From positions 18,806,937 to 18,870,936 of the forward strand of contig JALIRH010000002.1 in assembly GCA_023055505.1 (NCBI GenBank): a stretch of 64,000 nucleotides of DNA, in the 5' to 3' direction. The notes under the pieces are model-generated. The model was given only the letters and a program-made list of their open reading frames with translations. It searched no databases and was not told the DNA's origin. This document shows, piece after piece, positions 10,001 to 22,472 of the stretch (position 1 is the first letter of the stretch; every line of letters begins with the position of its first letter). The translations under genes were made by a program, and so were the position numbers. The DNA comes from Callipepla californica brunnescens. Lineage: Eukaryota > Chordata > Aves > Galliformes > Odontophoridae.

Positions 10001-12700
10001 TGAAAAACAGCCCCGATTCCAGCTCCTGCCAGCAGCCCCTCCAGCATCCCTAGGGGGAACCGGTGGGATTAAATGATGCTGGCTGTCAGGGACGTGGTAA
10101 GTGTTTTGCAACGTTTGATATTTTGTCCTCACAATGGGTAACCCTTCTGTTGTAGGAACAAAAAAGATTTGCTGATTCTTTTCATATTTTATTCCCGTTT
10201 GTGAACAGGCTTTTGTGTTTGTGTATTTCCACTCAGGTGTTTCATACTTGACAAGCAAGCCATTGTGTGACCGGAGAAGCCACATCCTTCTTCCTGGTCT
10301 CTCTAGTTCCACCTGCAGAGTTAGAGTAGTGTCTCCCATCTTCCTAACCAAAGGAGACACAGATGGTAAGTACTGCTAGTTACATGCACATTACTGATCT
10401 CTATTTATCCACACAGTCATTCATTGTGACCTTTATTTCAATAAGGTGACAAAGTGTGGTTTTTTTTCATTTTTAATAAAAACAATACATTTTTTACTTA
10501 TAAATGTCTTCCCTGACTGAAAGGACTTAATCCTTAGTGTACTGGTTGGTCTCATTTGAGGAAGAAGAAATCCAAGTATAATTAGAGACCATTTACCTTG
10601 ATCTTAAAGACTCAGCATCACTTTGAGCCATTAGACATCATTTGTACACTGTTATTTACCCTGACCTTCATTAAGAGGGAGTCTCTTTGCTCAACAGTGC
10701 ATGGGCCAGTAAGTGGTCATTAAGCCTGACACAACAGCAGGGTTCTGCTTCTCCCAAGCTCCTCATGCCACAAGCATGCACCACAGAAGCACGGAGGCAA
10801 GGACTGATGCTGCTGTACTCAGTGCAGCAGGGTTTAGCAGGAGGCCCCTGCTGCTGCCACCACCCAGCACCACCTGCAGGGGCCCTGCACCCATCGGTGG
10901 GCAGAGCTGGTGGCAGCTCTGTTCCCCTCACCATGTAACCATGGGGCAGGCAGGGTGGGGGCAATGTGGAAAAAGGTGTTGGGAGTGAAAAATGACCATG
11001 CGTGCGTGTGAAGAGCCTATATTAAATGCATGGTGTGCCTGCTCTAGAAGGGGGCCTAAGTTATCATGTCAACTGTGTTGGTGAGGGAAAGAGAAAAAAA
11101 GGCACCAAGGCGAGAAGTGAACAGTGCCATTCCCTTCCCTGCATATCCGAGTCTGCCCTAGACTTCCTCAGCTGCAGTTCAGATCCACCTCTCTGCATTT
11201 CAGACCTCTAAGACAATGTGTTTTGCCAAGCTGTCTGCTCACCATTTGAATCCCATTCTACTTTTGATATCCATAGCATTATGGGTTTGTTTGTATGTTT
11301 GCAGGATGTGATAGGTACTCAGAAAAATCACTTTGTCCTGATAGCATCTCTTGTTAATGTCAAGGGGAGATGCATGGAGAGGCTGAACTGTGCTCAGCAC
11401 TAAACTCTGTGCTCCTCCGGTGTCTGGAAATGGGAGATGTGCTTGTAGGGGGTCCAGACTCAGGGGCAGCCTTGTGAAAGAGTATTTCTTCACCCTTCAC
11501 TTTTTTTACGAGTGTGAACACAAGGAATTTAATCTTTCCGTTCGGTTACTGCTGCTCTCTGCTATATCAGCACGGCCGCCAGAGCCGTTGTAAACATTTG
11601 AAGAGTGGCGTCAATTAAAGGTGACTCAGGCACAAATGTGATATGAAGAATTTGGAAAGACTGGAAGAACACACAGTGTGCCAAACGCTTTTCCACATGG
11701 ACACCTAAAGGGATGAAGAAGAGGATGGTTTGGGAGTCACCTTTCCCACTTCAGCGGCGTGGTCATAGTGACTACGTGTCCTGCGTGGAAGCACACACTG
11801 ACTCAAAGGGCCATCGTCCCACCAGTGCTGGAAGCCTGCAGTGAGTCAGCTCTGCATGTTACAAGGCAGGACGGCTCCAGCTGCTAACTGGGCTCTGTAC
11901 AGAGTTTGACACTACTTCAGGGAGAATACGGGGACTCCAGAGAATATGACAAGGGCTGTGTTGCTCACAGGCAACTTCCAACAAGAAGCCCACCATGTAA
12001 AGCGGATCAGAGATGGCATCTGAAATAGTCTCTCACCCCAGCTAGAGGAGCGATGCTGAAAAAAGTCCAACTCAAAGGAATTCACCACCACAGGTTATTC
12101 CCAGGCAGCACTACCTTACATGAGGAGGAACAGAAAACACATGACCTTACTCTCTGTGAAGTGTTTGTGGAGCTTTTGTCACCATAGCACTGAGTCACCA
12201 AATACAGAAAGGTCCCTCCCATGATTCATAACTGAACCCACAGTGGCTGTTGCTAATTTCTCCAGTCCTCACTCTGCCAGTGGGTGGCAGCTGAGTGGAG
12301 TAGTGCTGAATACTCACCGACCTCTCCCTCTTCCCAGTGCCTTGCAAACAGTTCCCAGCTCTCAGCAGCTTTCTGAGCTGTTCTGGGCACTTGAGGAGAG
12401 CAGGTGTTTCTGCAGTCATTCATACAGTCACAGGTCTGGTCAGAGGAAGGACACAAAGCAGTCTGCACTGTAGGGCCTTGGGTTAAGTTGGCCATCACCA
12501 GACTTCAGCTCTTAGTGGAGAAGTTTTCTGAAATAATTGTCAGTCTGAGATTTACCGATTAAGAATTTTTTAGCCAAAATACTTCTGCTTTGTGTGACAG
12601 TAACAATAGATAGAAATACAATATTTGTCCAATCTGTTCTCATATTTATGATCATGACCCACAATTTCTACTTTCTGGTGCTGAATTGCCCAGAGATCCC
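7049..12700. other. unassigned DNA without recognisable repeats
   Basis: Nothing here is recognisable as an exon, RNA gene or mobile element. Longer open frames at 8447-8878 and 8887-9420 (minus) lie in GC-richer sequence, overlap plus-strand frames and show no domain. The 8887-9420 frame begins with TTG, not ATG. The region 10440-10510 is AT-rich. I cannot tell intron from intergenic DNA. Confidence 0.5.
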
Positions 12701-12747
12701 AACATCACTTTGAGGTCTTTTCCAATCTTAATGATTCTGTGATTACA
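12701..12747 (+). mobile_element. CR1 3' tail remnant
   Basis: Only the last about 45 bases of a CR1 remain: a GAGGTCTTTTCCAATCTTAA 3' UTR word followed by ATTCTGTG. It lies immediately left of another CR1 body in the same orientation. That suggests insertion of one copy next to or into another, or a partial duplication. Confidence 0.8.
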
Positions 12748-12756
12748 TTTTCCCAT

Positions 12757-13036
12757 GTAACTAGTGATAGGGTGAGAAGGAATGGCCTCAAGTTGCACCA
12801 GGGGAGGTTCAGGTTGGATACCAGGAAAAACTTGTAAAATTTCTTCTCTGAAAGAATGGAACTTCACTGAACAGGCTGCCCAAGGAGGTAGGGAAGTTAA
12901 TGTCCCTGGAGGTATTCAAGAAGCATTCAGATGTTACACTGAGGGACATGGTTTAGTGGGGAAATATTGGTGGCAGGTGGATAGTTGGACTGGATCGTCT
13001 TGAAGGTCTTTTCCAAGCTTGGTGATTCTATGATTA
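12757..13036 (+). mobile_element. CR1 LINE 3' fragment
   Basis: The fragment runs from ACTAGTGATAGG through coding for the ORF2 C terminus (NGLKLHQGRFRLDTRK-like, with frameshifts). It continues through the 3' UTR TTGGACTGGATCGTCTTGAA to a single terminal GATTCTATGATT. The LPREV segment is damaged (CCCAAGGAGGTAGGG), so it cannot be functional. It is severely 5' truncated, as most CR1 copies are. Confidence 0.92.
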
Positions 13037-13714
13037 CCAGGAGCTACCAGGAGCTGTGTCTGCAAGAGAGTCACTTCCCAGATGTAATCTGGGCCATGAA
13101 TGGCATTTCATTTGGCAGAACTAGATATTTTGGGTGAGACATGAAACTGGAGAAGTGGAATGGCAGAAGTGGGTGTGTTAGAACAAAACTGGTAGAGGTC
13201 TGGGAGCTCCTGAGCAGGAGGTGGTGGCTGGGCAGTGAGGTCTGCAGGCATGGCAGTGAGAAACCCACTGCTGGACACTGGAAAAAGGTACCTCCAGGCA
13301 GAGGAGGTACAGAGACCATTGCAGAAAGGCTAATGGGACCCATGGGTATGGCCTCATGGCAGCAGGCTCAAGGAGAATGGGAAGGGCTCCCAAGAAGATT
13401 GAGAGCACAGCCTTCGATCCTGGGTTTGCTTGGTGCAGAGAGAATAGGAGGTCAAGGAAGTGACTACCAGGAATCAAATAGAATAATTTCATTTAAAGGG
13501 CAATGGTAGCACAGGACAGTACGGTGCAAACCAACCTTAACATATTCCAGGTGGTAAAGAATAGATGGCTTCCAACCAGAAGAGGAGCAAGTTACTGGAA
13601 GAGATCCCCAAGAGGAGCAGTGGAAATGGGAATGCAGGGGTTTGGGATGCAGCATGTACATAAGCTGTCCCAGAGTGTCTGCTTAAGCAGCTTCTGTTTT
13701 GGCAGCTCCTAGCT
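13037..13714. other. spacer between two same-strand CR1 tails
   Basis: This purine-leaning stretch starts with a doubled ACCAGGAGCT word at 13036-13056. Open frames cross it on both strands without a recognisable domain. It is bounded by CR1 tails of one subfamily on both sides and may be unrelated DNA or an unrecognised repeat. Confidence 0.45.
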
Positions 13715-13811
13715 GTCAGTGGGCAGTACTGGTAGTATGTGGACATTTGGACTGGATGATCTTAGAGGTCTTTTCCAACCGGAATGATTCTATAATTCTA
13801 TGATTCTATGA
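13715..13811 (+). mobile_element. CR1 3' UTR and tail
   Basis: About 97 bases survive. They comprise the CAGTGGGCAGTACTGGTAGT segment, the TTGGACTGGATGATCTTAGA motif, GGTCTTTTCCAACC and three consecutive tail octamers at 13786-13811. The well-kept tail makes this one of the better-preserved 3' ends in the window. Confidence 0.9.
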
Positions 13812-14916
13812 CAAGAGAAACAAAAGAGAGAAGCTATCTGTGTTTAACAAAACCAATACACTGCCACCAGTGATAAAATCCTGACACGCAGAACGTGTCT
13901 CACCCAAGGCTTGCAGGGACAAAGCAAACAGTGCCCTGTTTACCTGCAGCCCAGCTATCAATGGCAAGTGTTTGTGGGAAATAAACCAATAAATCAGCAC
14001 CTTGGCTCAGTGGGTTCCTTCCCTGCCACAGGTTATGGAGGATGAGAAGCATCCCTGGCATGGTCACAGGAGCACAGCCTCTACTTCAGGTTGGGGAAGG
14101 TCCAACGTGAAGGAGTAATGCCTTCCCAAGGAATAGTTTGTGATGGAAGAGTTTAGGTTGTGGAGGATTTGTTACTCCAAGTGACACGCATAATTTATTA
14201 AATCTTTTCAATTCTGTGAAATAAAGAGCAAACATGAGTCCTCACACCCAAGCAAACACACAGATAGGTTCTTGTGCAACTCCACCCCCCGTGGCTGCTT
14301 TCTGCCAACTTCCGCAATGACTTAATTTAAACAAAATCCTAGGACAGACGCACTCAATAACACCTCAGCGTAACCTCAGCCTGAGCTTCCTTTTAAAGTG
14401 ACAGGTCCCTGGGCCCTCCAAAGGTGTGCGTGTGCTTATCAGCATCGCACCTTGTCGAAGGGAAGTTAATGAGACCCATCTCATTATGAAAATCGGGTAG
14501 GTGTCAGTAATAGCTGTGCTGCTTGGGTCTGCTGTTGTTCCAGCAAGAGGAAGGTACTGGGGATCAGCACTGCCATCAGTACTGCTTTCCTTTCTCCCCA
14601 CCACATGCCCTGCACACACAGTGCACACAAACACAATCTTCATGTTGCACAAGTAACATTCAATGCAAGATTTTGTAAACAGATCAGCAGCTAAGAAGTT
14701 TTATTACATAATTATCAATAACGCTTTCCTAACTCTTCCCTCTGTCTATAAGCAATGGACGTGACCCCGTGTGAGGGTGTAAAGCTGGATGATAGTTATC
14801 ACCAATTAATGCCTGTTCTTTCTTCATCATTAAAATGATAAGGGCAGCTCACAGGTACTTCCACTTCAGGTAACTACCATTGCATGTATTTCTTTCTCCT
14901 TCCAAGCTCCTCCTAG

Positions 14917-15008
14917 GGATATGGGTCAGTGGGCATGGTGGCGATGTGTCAATAGTTGGACTAGATGGCTTCAGTGGTCTTTTCCAATCTCAATGATGCT
15001 ATGATTCT
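14917..15008 (+). mobile_element. CR1 3' UTR and tail, diverged
   Basis: The sequence keeps TAGTTGGACTAGATGGCTTC, GGTCTTTTCCAATC and a tail degraded to ATGATGCTATGATTCT. No coding part remains. It has more mismatches than its neighbour at 13.7 kb. Confidence 0.85.
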
Positions 15009-17767
15009 CTCCAGAGTCCCCACACCTTCCTCACCATGGGTCCTCCAGCAGCTGCTGTGACACTTCCTACTCTACAAGTGCAGAAGTTCATGGGGTCATT
15101 GGGCATTTATTGGCCAGGAGTCTGCCCCCAGCAGCAACTGAGGGACTGCTCCTGGAACAGATCCACACCACTGTGAGCCCTTTGGCAAACAGCACTACGA
15201 ACAGTTGTACAGGGAATGGAGTGCTGTCACTGAGAGAAAATACAATACAGAATCTCCAGAGTATGGATTTGTAAATGAAAAGACTCTCTTTACCATAAAG
15301 GAAAAAAAAAAAAAAAAAAGTCGTATGTATTTTTTTTAGAAGATCTCACCGCTTCGCTCTCAGAATACTGTATTAAAATGCAACCTGAAATCATATTTCA
15401 AATGTTAAGCTAAAAGACTCAAAAATATTAACCTGAAAGATGTAAAGGTGGAGCTGACCGAAGAATTAGGGGCATGAGTTTGGTCCTTCCCAGGCTGCTG
15501 AAGACACAGAGCATAATTCATCACACTTCACTTGGGCCGGCAGCTACATGACCCTGTCCACAAATCTGGTTGTTCCTATTCAGTTTTTAGAGCTGCAAGA
15601 GGAGCAATAGGGCAGCCCAGGCTGAAGGCCAGCTATGGGACATGAAGGTGCATTTCTGTGGATCATTAGCAGCGTAGCAATGTCTCTATCAGGAAGGAGG
15701 AGAGAACCTCTTACCAATTTTCTGTTGGAGCGAGCATTGAAAAGAAATCACTGAGTGCTTTGGGTAATATTCAATGCTTCTGTCAACACTACCCAAATTA
15801 CCAGAGTACTTACCATGGAGGCAAACCTTGGGAAATCACATCAAGTGTTTAGCAACCAGTGATCTCATAGTTTGTCTTACTTGAGCAGCACAGGATGAAA
15901 GCCTCCTGTGAGGCCTGAGCAGATACCTGACATGTCCCAGCCTGTTTCCTTCAGTGGCTGAAAGAAATCATGGCAGACATTTAACTACAACCTCCCTCCA
16001 TAGGTGCAATTATCTGTGAAACTATAGCATGTCCCCATGGACAGCCTGCACAGGCAGAGAAGAAATCTGAGGCTCTCTGCAGCCCATTGGGTGTGGGAAG
16101 ATGTCTTGGAATATCTCACTGCAATCACTTGAAAGGAGGACACTTGCCCAGGGCACCAAACTCTTGAGGATGAGAAGTTTTGCACAGGTTAACCTGCTCA
16201 GGAGATGGTGAAAACTTGAAGAAAAATCCGTGTGTGTGCTTCTTTATAGAACCTCATGTTCCAGGTCTTCCCGAGCCTCCCTCTACCTCTGCCAACTCCA
16301 ATGCCAACCCCAAGTCAGTCAGCTGCAGAAGGACAGCTCTATGAAGAGAGCTCCTGGGCAGTAAATCAGGCACACCCAATGTCACAGGCACCCACAGACA
16401 CGCATTGCAAGATTATTAGGTTTGCTCTCCATCCCAAGCCAACAGTAACGTAACGCTGGTGACCACCTCCGTCATCTCCTGCTATCTTTTCTCAGTTGCT
16501 GTGGTGTAAATCAAGCCTCGGGACTATGAAATAGAGAACATGGTAACCCATCTCAGCTGTGTTTGACCTGAGTACCCCATTGAGCTTCTCATAGTCTTTA
16601 TCAACGTGTTCTGGGAAGGGCAAAACGAAGCCCCAAGAGCTGTGTGGCTGAGGAGCTAAGCTGAGCTGTGAAGGTCACTTCCAGAATATGTTGTCTTTTC
16701 TGCCCAGATCACAGGCTGGATTGCTTGAAAGAACGTTTTTATTTCAGTGTGAAAAAAAAAAATCCTGAGAGGTTTTAATTCATGACCTAAAGATCCAAAT
16801 GTGCTTAGTGAAATGTCGACTCTATTCAGATGAGGTTTGTAAACAATTTGTCACTAAATCTTTGCAGCCCATCTCTCCTTAACCCAGAAGCACAGCCAGA
16901 ACCCTGGAGGAAAGGGATGCTCCGCCATCACAACTTTACGATGGTGTAAAACAACAACAAAAAAAAAAGCCCCAAACAATTAATGGTATACCTGACACTT
17001 ATTTACGAGTACACAGAAGCAATTTGAAAGCTGTAAAATCCATCACCAGCCTTGTTTAAGACATAGGTGCCCATCACTTTTATGGCTGGCAGTGCAATAG
17101 CTTGTTAAATAAGTTGGGTCAGATGCTCAGGTGGTGTAAATCAAACTGCTGCAGTTACTCCAACACACAAATGGTCACATGGGGCTCAAGGAGGCCTCGT
17201 GCAACTGGTGCTCCTTACAGAGCTCTGACAGCAGCCATAGACTCCACGAGCTGCAGAAAGGACAGGTTCTGGTATTCCATCTCACTCTCCTGAAGCCTCT
17301 GCTGCTGCCCCTTTGTCCGCCCCATCCCTCCCTGTTCCCTCCCTATTCTCATGTCCTGTTCAGGGTCGTGGAGATGGCAGCTGCAAACAGATTTAGCCAA
17401 TGGTGGAGGAATGATTGTTTTTACAGGAAATGTCAGGGTAAGACCGAGGGCTGTGTTTCTCCCCCCTGGGAGCTAGAGGAGGAGCTGGGTTTTGGCAGCA
17501 GGCTGTGTTAGCACAGTGCTTCAAAATGAGTAAATAGCTCAAGGTAAAAGGGTGGTGAGGATTTACGTTGAGTTGCTGCCACCTGAGAAAGTGCACTCAT
17601 TGCTGACTTCTCCCACAGCGGAGGGAAGAGCCTGCACCTGAGCTACAGCCATGCAGCCTGCTCCCCTTGTCCCATCTCCCAACCTCGTGATGTGGGAGCA
17701 ACAGGGACACAGCCCTGCTCAACTCAACCAGGCCTGGCAGTCTGCTGGGTCCTCCTCCCCTGTAACA
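15009..17767. other. unassigned DNA
   Basis: I see no exon, RNA gene or dispersed repeat. A pure A18 run occurs at 15302-15319, and A-rich runs occur at about 16751-16760 and 16953-16968. A pyrimidine-rich stretch at about 17284-17350 is the complement of a short purine tract. Confidence 0.5.
15302..15319 (+). repeat. A18 homopolymer
   Basis: Eighteen A residues are bounded by G on each side and followed by a T8 run at about 15331-15338. No retrogene or SINE body is recognisable upstream, so it is a simple homopolymer on present evidence. Confidence 0.85.
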
Positions 17768-17829
17768 CATCATCTAGTCCAAATCCCCTGCAGTGAATAG
17801 GGACAACTACAACTAGATGAGGCTGCTCT
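17768..17829 (-). mobile_element. CR1 fragment, internal part of the 3' region
   Basis: Read in inverse orientation this matches the stretch between the 3' UTR and the end of ORF2: CATCTAGTCCAAATCCCCTG, then GGGACAACTACAACTAGATG leading to GGCTGCTC. The tail is missing. It is of the group whose 3' region carries AGCAACCTGATCTAGTTG-type text, as in the 43.9 kb copy. Confidence 0.75.
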
Positions 17830-17903
17830 AGCTGTCACTTGGCAGCAGCCATGTTTGTACCTTGGCCTGGGCTGTGCTCAGCGTGATCCCCGGCAGCATG
17901 TTT

Positions 17904-17953
17904 CACAAGATGGTTAAGGCTGGAAGGGACCTCTTCTGGAAGACATCTGGTCC
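17904..17953 (-). mobile_element. CR1 3' end scrap
   Basis: CACAAGATGGTTAAGGCTGG followed by AAGGGACCTCTTCTGGAAGA and CATCTGGTCC corresponds to the inverse of a CR1 3' UTR, with the octamer tail reduced to CACAAGATG. It shares the strand of the scrap at 17.77 kb. The order of the two pieces is not that of one intact element, so at least two insertions or a rearrangement are needed. Confidence 0.65.
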
Positions 17954-18924
17954 CGAATGGCTTCCTCCATATATCCACTGCAGTTCTACAGTGTGATGAG
18001 CTTCTTGCTACATCCATCTCTGCAAATCCCCAGTCAGTGCAACTCACAACAAGCTGAGCAGGCTTGTTTTCTGTTTTCTCTGCAACAGCAGCATCACAGG
18101 TGACTGCTCCTGCTGTGCTAGTGCCATCTCATCATGAAGTCAGCGCAGAGTCTGACTGTACACCTTCCCTCCTGGATCCTATCTCTCAGATCTCGCTTTT
18201 CCAGCAGCTGTGGGATGAGCAGCATCATCAGCTGTGTGTCTGAATGTCTGAGCCTCGGGTTGTGGTTCTGGGGCTGGTTATCGGCCGTAGTGCGTAGCAC
18301 AGCTCTGCCTTGCTGACATGAATGCTGCACACAAGGCCCCCTTGTCAACCACAGTGCTTTTCAGCACCTTGTTACTTTCATATGGTCTCACTGGTTCAGA
18401 GCATGCTGCGTTTCTGTGCTGGATTTGCTTAGAAATTCACCAATGTGATTCTGGCCTTTGCTGCCCCACTGGAGCTCCTTCCCCAGCAGCCCCTTCCCTT
18501 CCAGCCCCTTCCATGGCTATGACCACACACTGCAAGCTGCCAGCTGCAAGTGGCATTCAGGTGGCTGCCTCTGTTTGCAGAGCTCCTTTGGCAAGGGAAC
18601 AGGGAGCTCCCAGCTGCTGCCAGGTAGCACAGATCTTCTGACCATAAAGGTGCATTGCCTTTGTAATTTCTGGGCTCTGCAGCACAGGAGATTACTTCAG
18701 CTGCAGCACATTATGTGAATGGGATACGTGTCGCCTACAGAACTGTGGGATCCATCCACACTCCATCCCTGCAAGCACACTCTGATAGACCCTGGCACTT
18801 TGTGTCAAGTCAGTGATGGGCATTTGGACACACAGATGTGCGAAGTCTGCCAGGACACCAAGGCTTCAGACATACCTCAGGCACCTGGAAGCCAGGTGAG
18901 TATCACAGCCCAATTGCAACAACA

Positions 18925-19195
18925 GGTGCTCCAGGATCAGAGCAGCAGCTCCCTGCAGCCCAAGAGAGGCCCAAGCAGGAGCAGGCCATCCCTCTGCAGC
19001 CCATGGGCACTGCATAGAGCAGATCTCCACCTGCAGCAGTGGAGGGGCCCATGGTGCAGCAGAGGATGTGACATGACGGACCAACAGCCCCTGGATACCC
19101 TGCAGGAGCAGACATGTGCCGGAGCTGCAGCCCATGGGGAGGAGCCCACAGTGGGGCAGAAAGACTGGGGGAGCTGCCTCCCTTGGAGACCCATA
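18925..19195 (+). repeat. leader-like avian interspersed repeat, degraded
   Basis: The word CTGCAGCCCA recurs at 18953, 18994 and 19125, the last two extending to CTGCAGCCCATGGG. They are interleaved with GGAGCAG and GGCCCA/GAGCCCA words in a loose 40-70-base rhythm. I associate this pattern with the GC-rich 5' or leader part of avian retroelements (LINE or ERVL-type), but I cannot say which from sequence alone. A 173-codon ATG frame at 18719-19240 runs through it and is probably an accident of the repeat's composition. Confidence 0.45.
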
Positions 19196-19836
19196 TTTCC
19201 ATTCTGGAAATATTTCTGCATAGCACCGTGCCCCCCATGATTGCTTAGGCCCCCTCCCTGCATCGCTCACAGGCATTTTCCTGTCTGCCAATTTTCCTTC
19301 TTATTATGCGGAGCAGGATTTGGCGTGCTGCAGCACAGCTCCAACTCCCTCTTGCCCCCCAGGAAGCTCTGCTGTTCCCCAGCTCCTCACAAGCAGCAGC
19401 AGTCCCACAGGAGCCCCACGGCCCTGCCCCACATCTCCTGCTGGGCAGCCAGCAGCCACTATGAAGAGCACAAGGCTGTAGCACTTGTGGACTTCTCGCA
19501 TGGCTGCTGCCATTGGCATCAGATGTTGTCTCTTCCCATGTGAAAGCCCACCAAAACCCAGCCAGGCTACGGACCTGAAAGCAGCCCCCAGCTGCACAGC
19601 ACACCTGACCTCCTGTGGGCTTTGCCTTGTTAATAACTGATCTGGCTCCCAGGACTAAGTGCCAGCTGGAGGCTTCTGTGAGGCAGGGACATTTTGAAAA
19701 CCATTACCCCAAGTCTGCCCTCTGGTGTGTGATAAATGACAAGTGTCTGAGGCCACTGCTCCCACAGTTTGGGAACTGCGCTTGTTTTCTCTCTCAAGCT
19801 CCCTTTCACAAAATGAAAAGGGAGTCAGTGTTATTT

Positions 19837-20042
19837 GGGTGGTGAGGCACTGGCACAGGCTGCCCAGAGGAGCTGTGGGTGCCCCATCCCTGGTGGAATT
19901 CAGGCCGGGATGGATGGGCCCTGGGCAGCCTGATGTGGTGGGAGACGTTCCTTCCCACAGCTGGGGGATGGAACTAGGTGGGCTTTAAGGTCCCTTTCAA
20001 CACAAACTATTCTGTGATTCTGTGATTCTGTGATTGTATGAT
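19837..20042 (+). mobile_element. CR1 LINE 3' fragment with four tail octamers
   Basis: It begins at GGTGAGGCACTGGCACAGGC (ORF2 C-terminal codons for RHWHRLPR), passes through GATGGGCCCTGGGCAGCCTG and the 3' UTR TTTAAGGTCCCTTTCAACAC, and ends in ATTCTGTG x3 plus ATTGTATG at 20009-20040. The clean tail and modest divergence suggest a relatively young copy. It differs in 3' text from the GTCTTTTCC group. Confidence 0.93.
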
Positions 20043-20679
20043 ATGTGCAGCACTTGATGGAGTCAGCTGGTGGCTTCCAGACATCCGCTGACACACAGCC
20101 CACGCAGGCCCTGCCCCAGGCTCTGAGGTCTCATAGCCAGTTCAACAAATAGCTCAGAGAAAAGCAAGGGAGGGAAATGCATTTTTAATGAGGTCTAGGT
20201 TGCTTTGGTCTCACAAACACTGAGCAGAAAAACCCCAGTGAGCTTCTCCACGCTGGCTGGAGACTTGGGAGGGCCTCACCATGGCCATGTGTGAGCCGCC
20301 TCTGCCAACACACTTCACCTTTACAGGCAGTGGAGCAATAAGGCACTCAAGTCACAGCTGAACATGCTTCATGGGGGAGACACCGGTGTGCTGCACTGTA
20401 TTTAGGTCAGCCTGGATCATCTGAAAAAGAAAGCAGGAGAAAAAAAGTAAAGACAACAGAGAGGGCATTTTCTTTCATAAGGATGTTAAAGAGTAATCAG
20501 GCAGAAATGATAAGGGCAAAGAAAATATTAACGCTTTGCACCTCTGGCTGCAAGAGAACAGGTATTTTCTTAAGCAAGGATCTGATTACTGAGAGCAGAT
20601 GATGAGGAATTAAGAAAACAAGAGATAAGATCAGGAATAGTTAATAAAAAGCTCGGGATCGATAAAAGCAGAAAAAAGG

Positions 20680-20860
20680 AAAGGCCACATGCAGGCGTGC
20701 TGAAGGAAATGGGCAAAGAAATTAGCAAACCTTTACAGAATTTCAAGAGAAATTCCTGAGGACTGGAAAACGTAACTAAAAGCAATTGCTGGAGGAAAGC
20801 AACCTGAGGGCAAGTCAGCCTGAAATCCTTTCCTGGAAGGTCTTAAAGCTCTTCAAAAGA
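20680..20860 (+). mobile_element. old CR1 ORF2 reverse-transcriptase remnant
   Basis: Plus-strand reading gives PHAGVLKEMGKEISKPL, then after a frameshift REIPEDWK, then VSLKSFPGKVLKLF. These correspond in order to the start of the CR1 reverse transcriptase (PRVLKE...IAKPL, GEVPEDWK, VSLTSVPGKVMEQ). Frameshifts and stops disrupt it. Most CR1 copies are short 3' ends, so an internal piece without its 3' end is unusual here. Confidence 0.75.
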
Positions 20861-21077
20861 TCACTTTGGAGAAACATGTAGAAGAGCAAGGCCTTTCCAG
20901 GCACCTCCAAGCAGCCTGAACTCGTGGAGATCGCTGCTGGCAGAGCAGAACACTGCAGTGGCACATGGCACGAATTCCTGAAACAATGTCTGGCTTGAAA
21001 ATCTTTCAAAAAGAGAAATCAGGAGAGGTAACTGAGCACAAAACAGCTGACCTACGTGGTAACTGGAAACATTTGAC

Positions 21078-21128
21078 TGCCCAGAGAGGTGGTGGAGTCT
21101 CCTTCTCTGGAGACGTTCCAGTCTCATC
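21078..21128 (+). mobile_element. CR1 ORF2 C-terminal scrap
   Basis: CTGCCCAGAGAGGTGGTGGA followed by GTCTCCTTCTCTGGAGACGT encodes [13 protein letters not shown], the last conserved block of ORF2. It has the same orientation as the reverse-transcriptase remnant 220 bases upstream and could be the other end of one internally deleted element. No 3' UTR or tail follows. Confidence 0.8.
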
Positions 21129-21529
21129 ATAGGAGTTTGGTAAAGCAGCTGTAAGTTATGTTAAATGTAACCATGCTGTGATATTACAGAGACAAAGGTG
21201 CACATCCAGCTACATCAGGCTGGCTCTGCCCGTTGGATTGGGTAAATGTGGGAAGAAACCCCCATGATGACAGCAGGGGGGACGCAAAGGGGACTGCAAG
21301 TTGTGCAACTGCCATATCATCAAAAAAACCTCAAGCAATACACTGCAATGCTTCAATTAAATACATGTGATTGATTCACTACTGGAAGTAAATACAGAAA
21401 ATTGTGGTGGTAGCAATATAAACAAATAAAGGCAACCTACAAATGAAAACCTACACATTTTTCAAAGCACTTCAATACTGATAAAATATTTAACCAGGTG
21501 ATGTTGCTTTGACATTTCTGTCTCAACCT

Positions 21530-21542
21530 CCCCCCCCCCCCC
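21530..21542 (+). repeat. C13 homopolymer
   Basis: Thirteen C residues follow CTCAACCT and precede ACCAGG. No dispersed repeat is recognisable around it, unlike the C18 run near 6.9 kb. Confidence 0.85.
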
Positions 21543-22472
21543 ACCAGGAGCAATGCTCAGGAAGTGACACACTGCTGATGTTATCATTAATTTATACTGT
21601 TTTATTTTCTATGCCCTGAGGAATTTTTTTTTCTATTTAGTTTCAATTTCTTTCAAATAAAGTGCCACACCTCATATTCACAGTATTCGTTGTTATAATG
21701 CTTTGTAACTTCTTCTGTTTGTGCCAGCACTTCAGAAGTAGCTGACTAGAGGGGGAAAAAATCTACTACCAATGTTGTAATTCCATCCATTCCATTGGAC
21801 AGTGGCATTTGATGAACCACTGATCCCAATGACTCCATCTTTATGTCCTGCTAACAACGCCGTCACGCTGCACCAGCCAGAGAGCTGCCTGCTTTCAGCT
21901 GGCCAGGAGCAGTACAGCTGATGTGCCTGCAATTGTAGCAGAGACATGGGGCAGGACATGGGAGAATCAATAAATGCTCCACTTCAAATGCTGAATTCAG
22001 AGCTGAAGAATTGTGAGCAGCTTTGGTCATACTAAGTTTGATGTTTAAAGAGCTGGCGTTAATCATTTCTTGCATGAGGAACTACTGCAAGTCTTGCATG
22101 CAAATTGGCAGCTGAAGGGAAAACATCATGACTGCCCATACTTATGTCTACACCTGTGTTATCTATCAGAGTATTGAATATCCAGGAAGAATGATTGATT
22201 TTCCAAGAGAAGCCAAAAATAGCAAAAAAACAAACTTCTAAATCCTTCAGGGTTTCCAAATCCTCTTAGAGTTCTGTTACTTGCACAAACACACACAGAT
22301 ACAAAACACAGCAAGTAAGCACTCCAGCATTGGCATCCTCTTCCTCCCTGCAGGTATGGAAGCTGGGTGAGCTCTGCGCTCTCTGGAGTGGTCCGTGTCC
22401 CTCAGGGGCAGCACAGCCAGCTGAAGCATCAGCCACTCCTCCCAGTTTCTGGGAACTGCAAACTTGTGTTAT

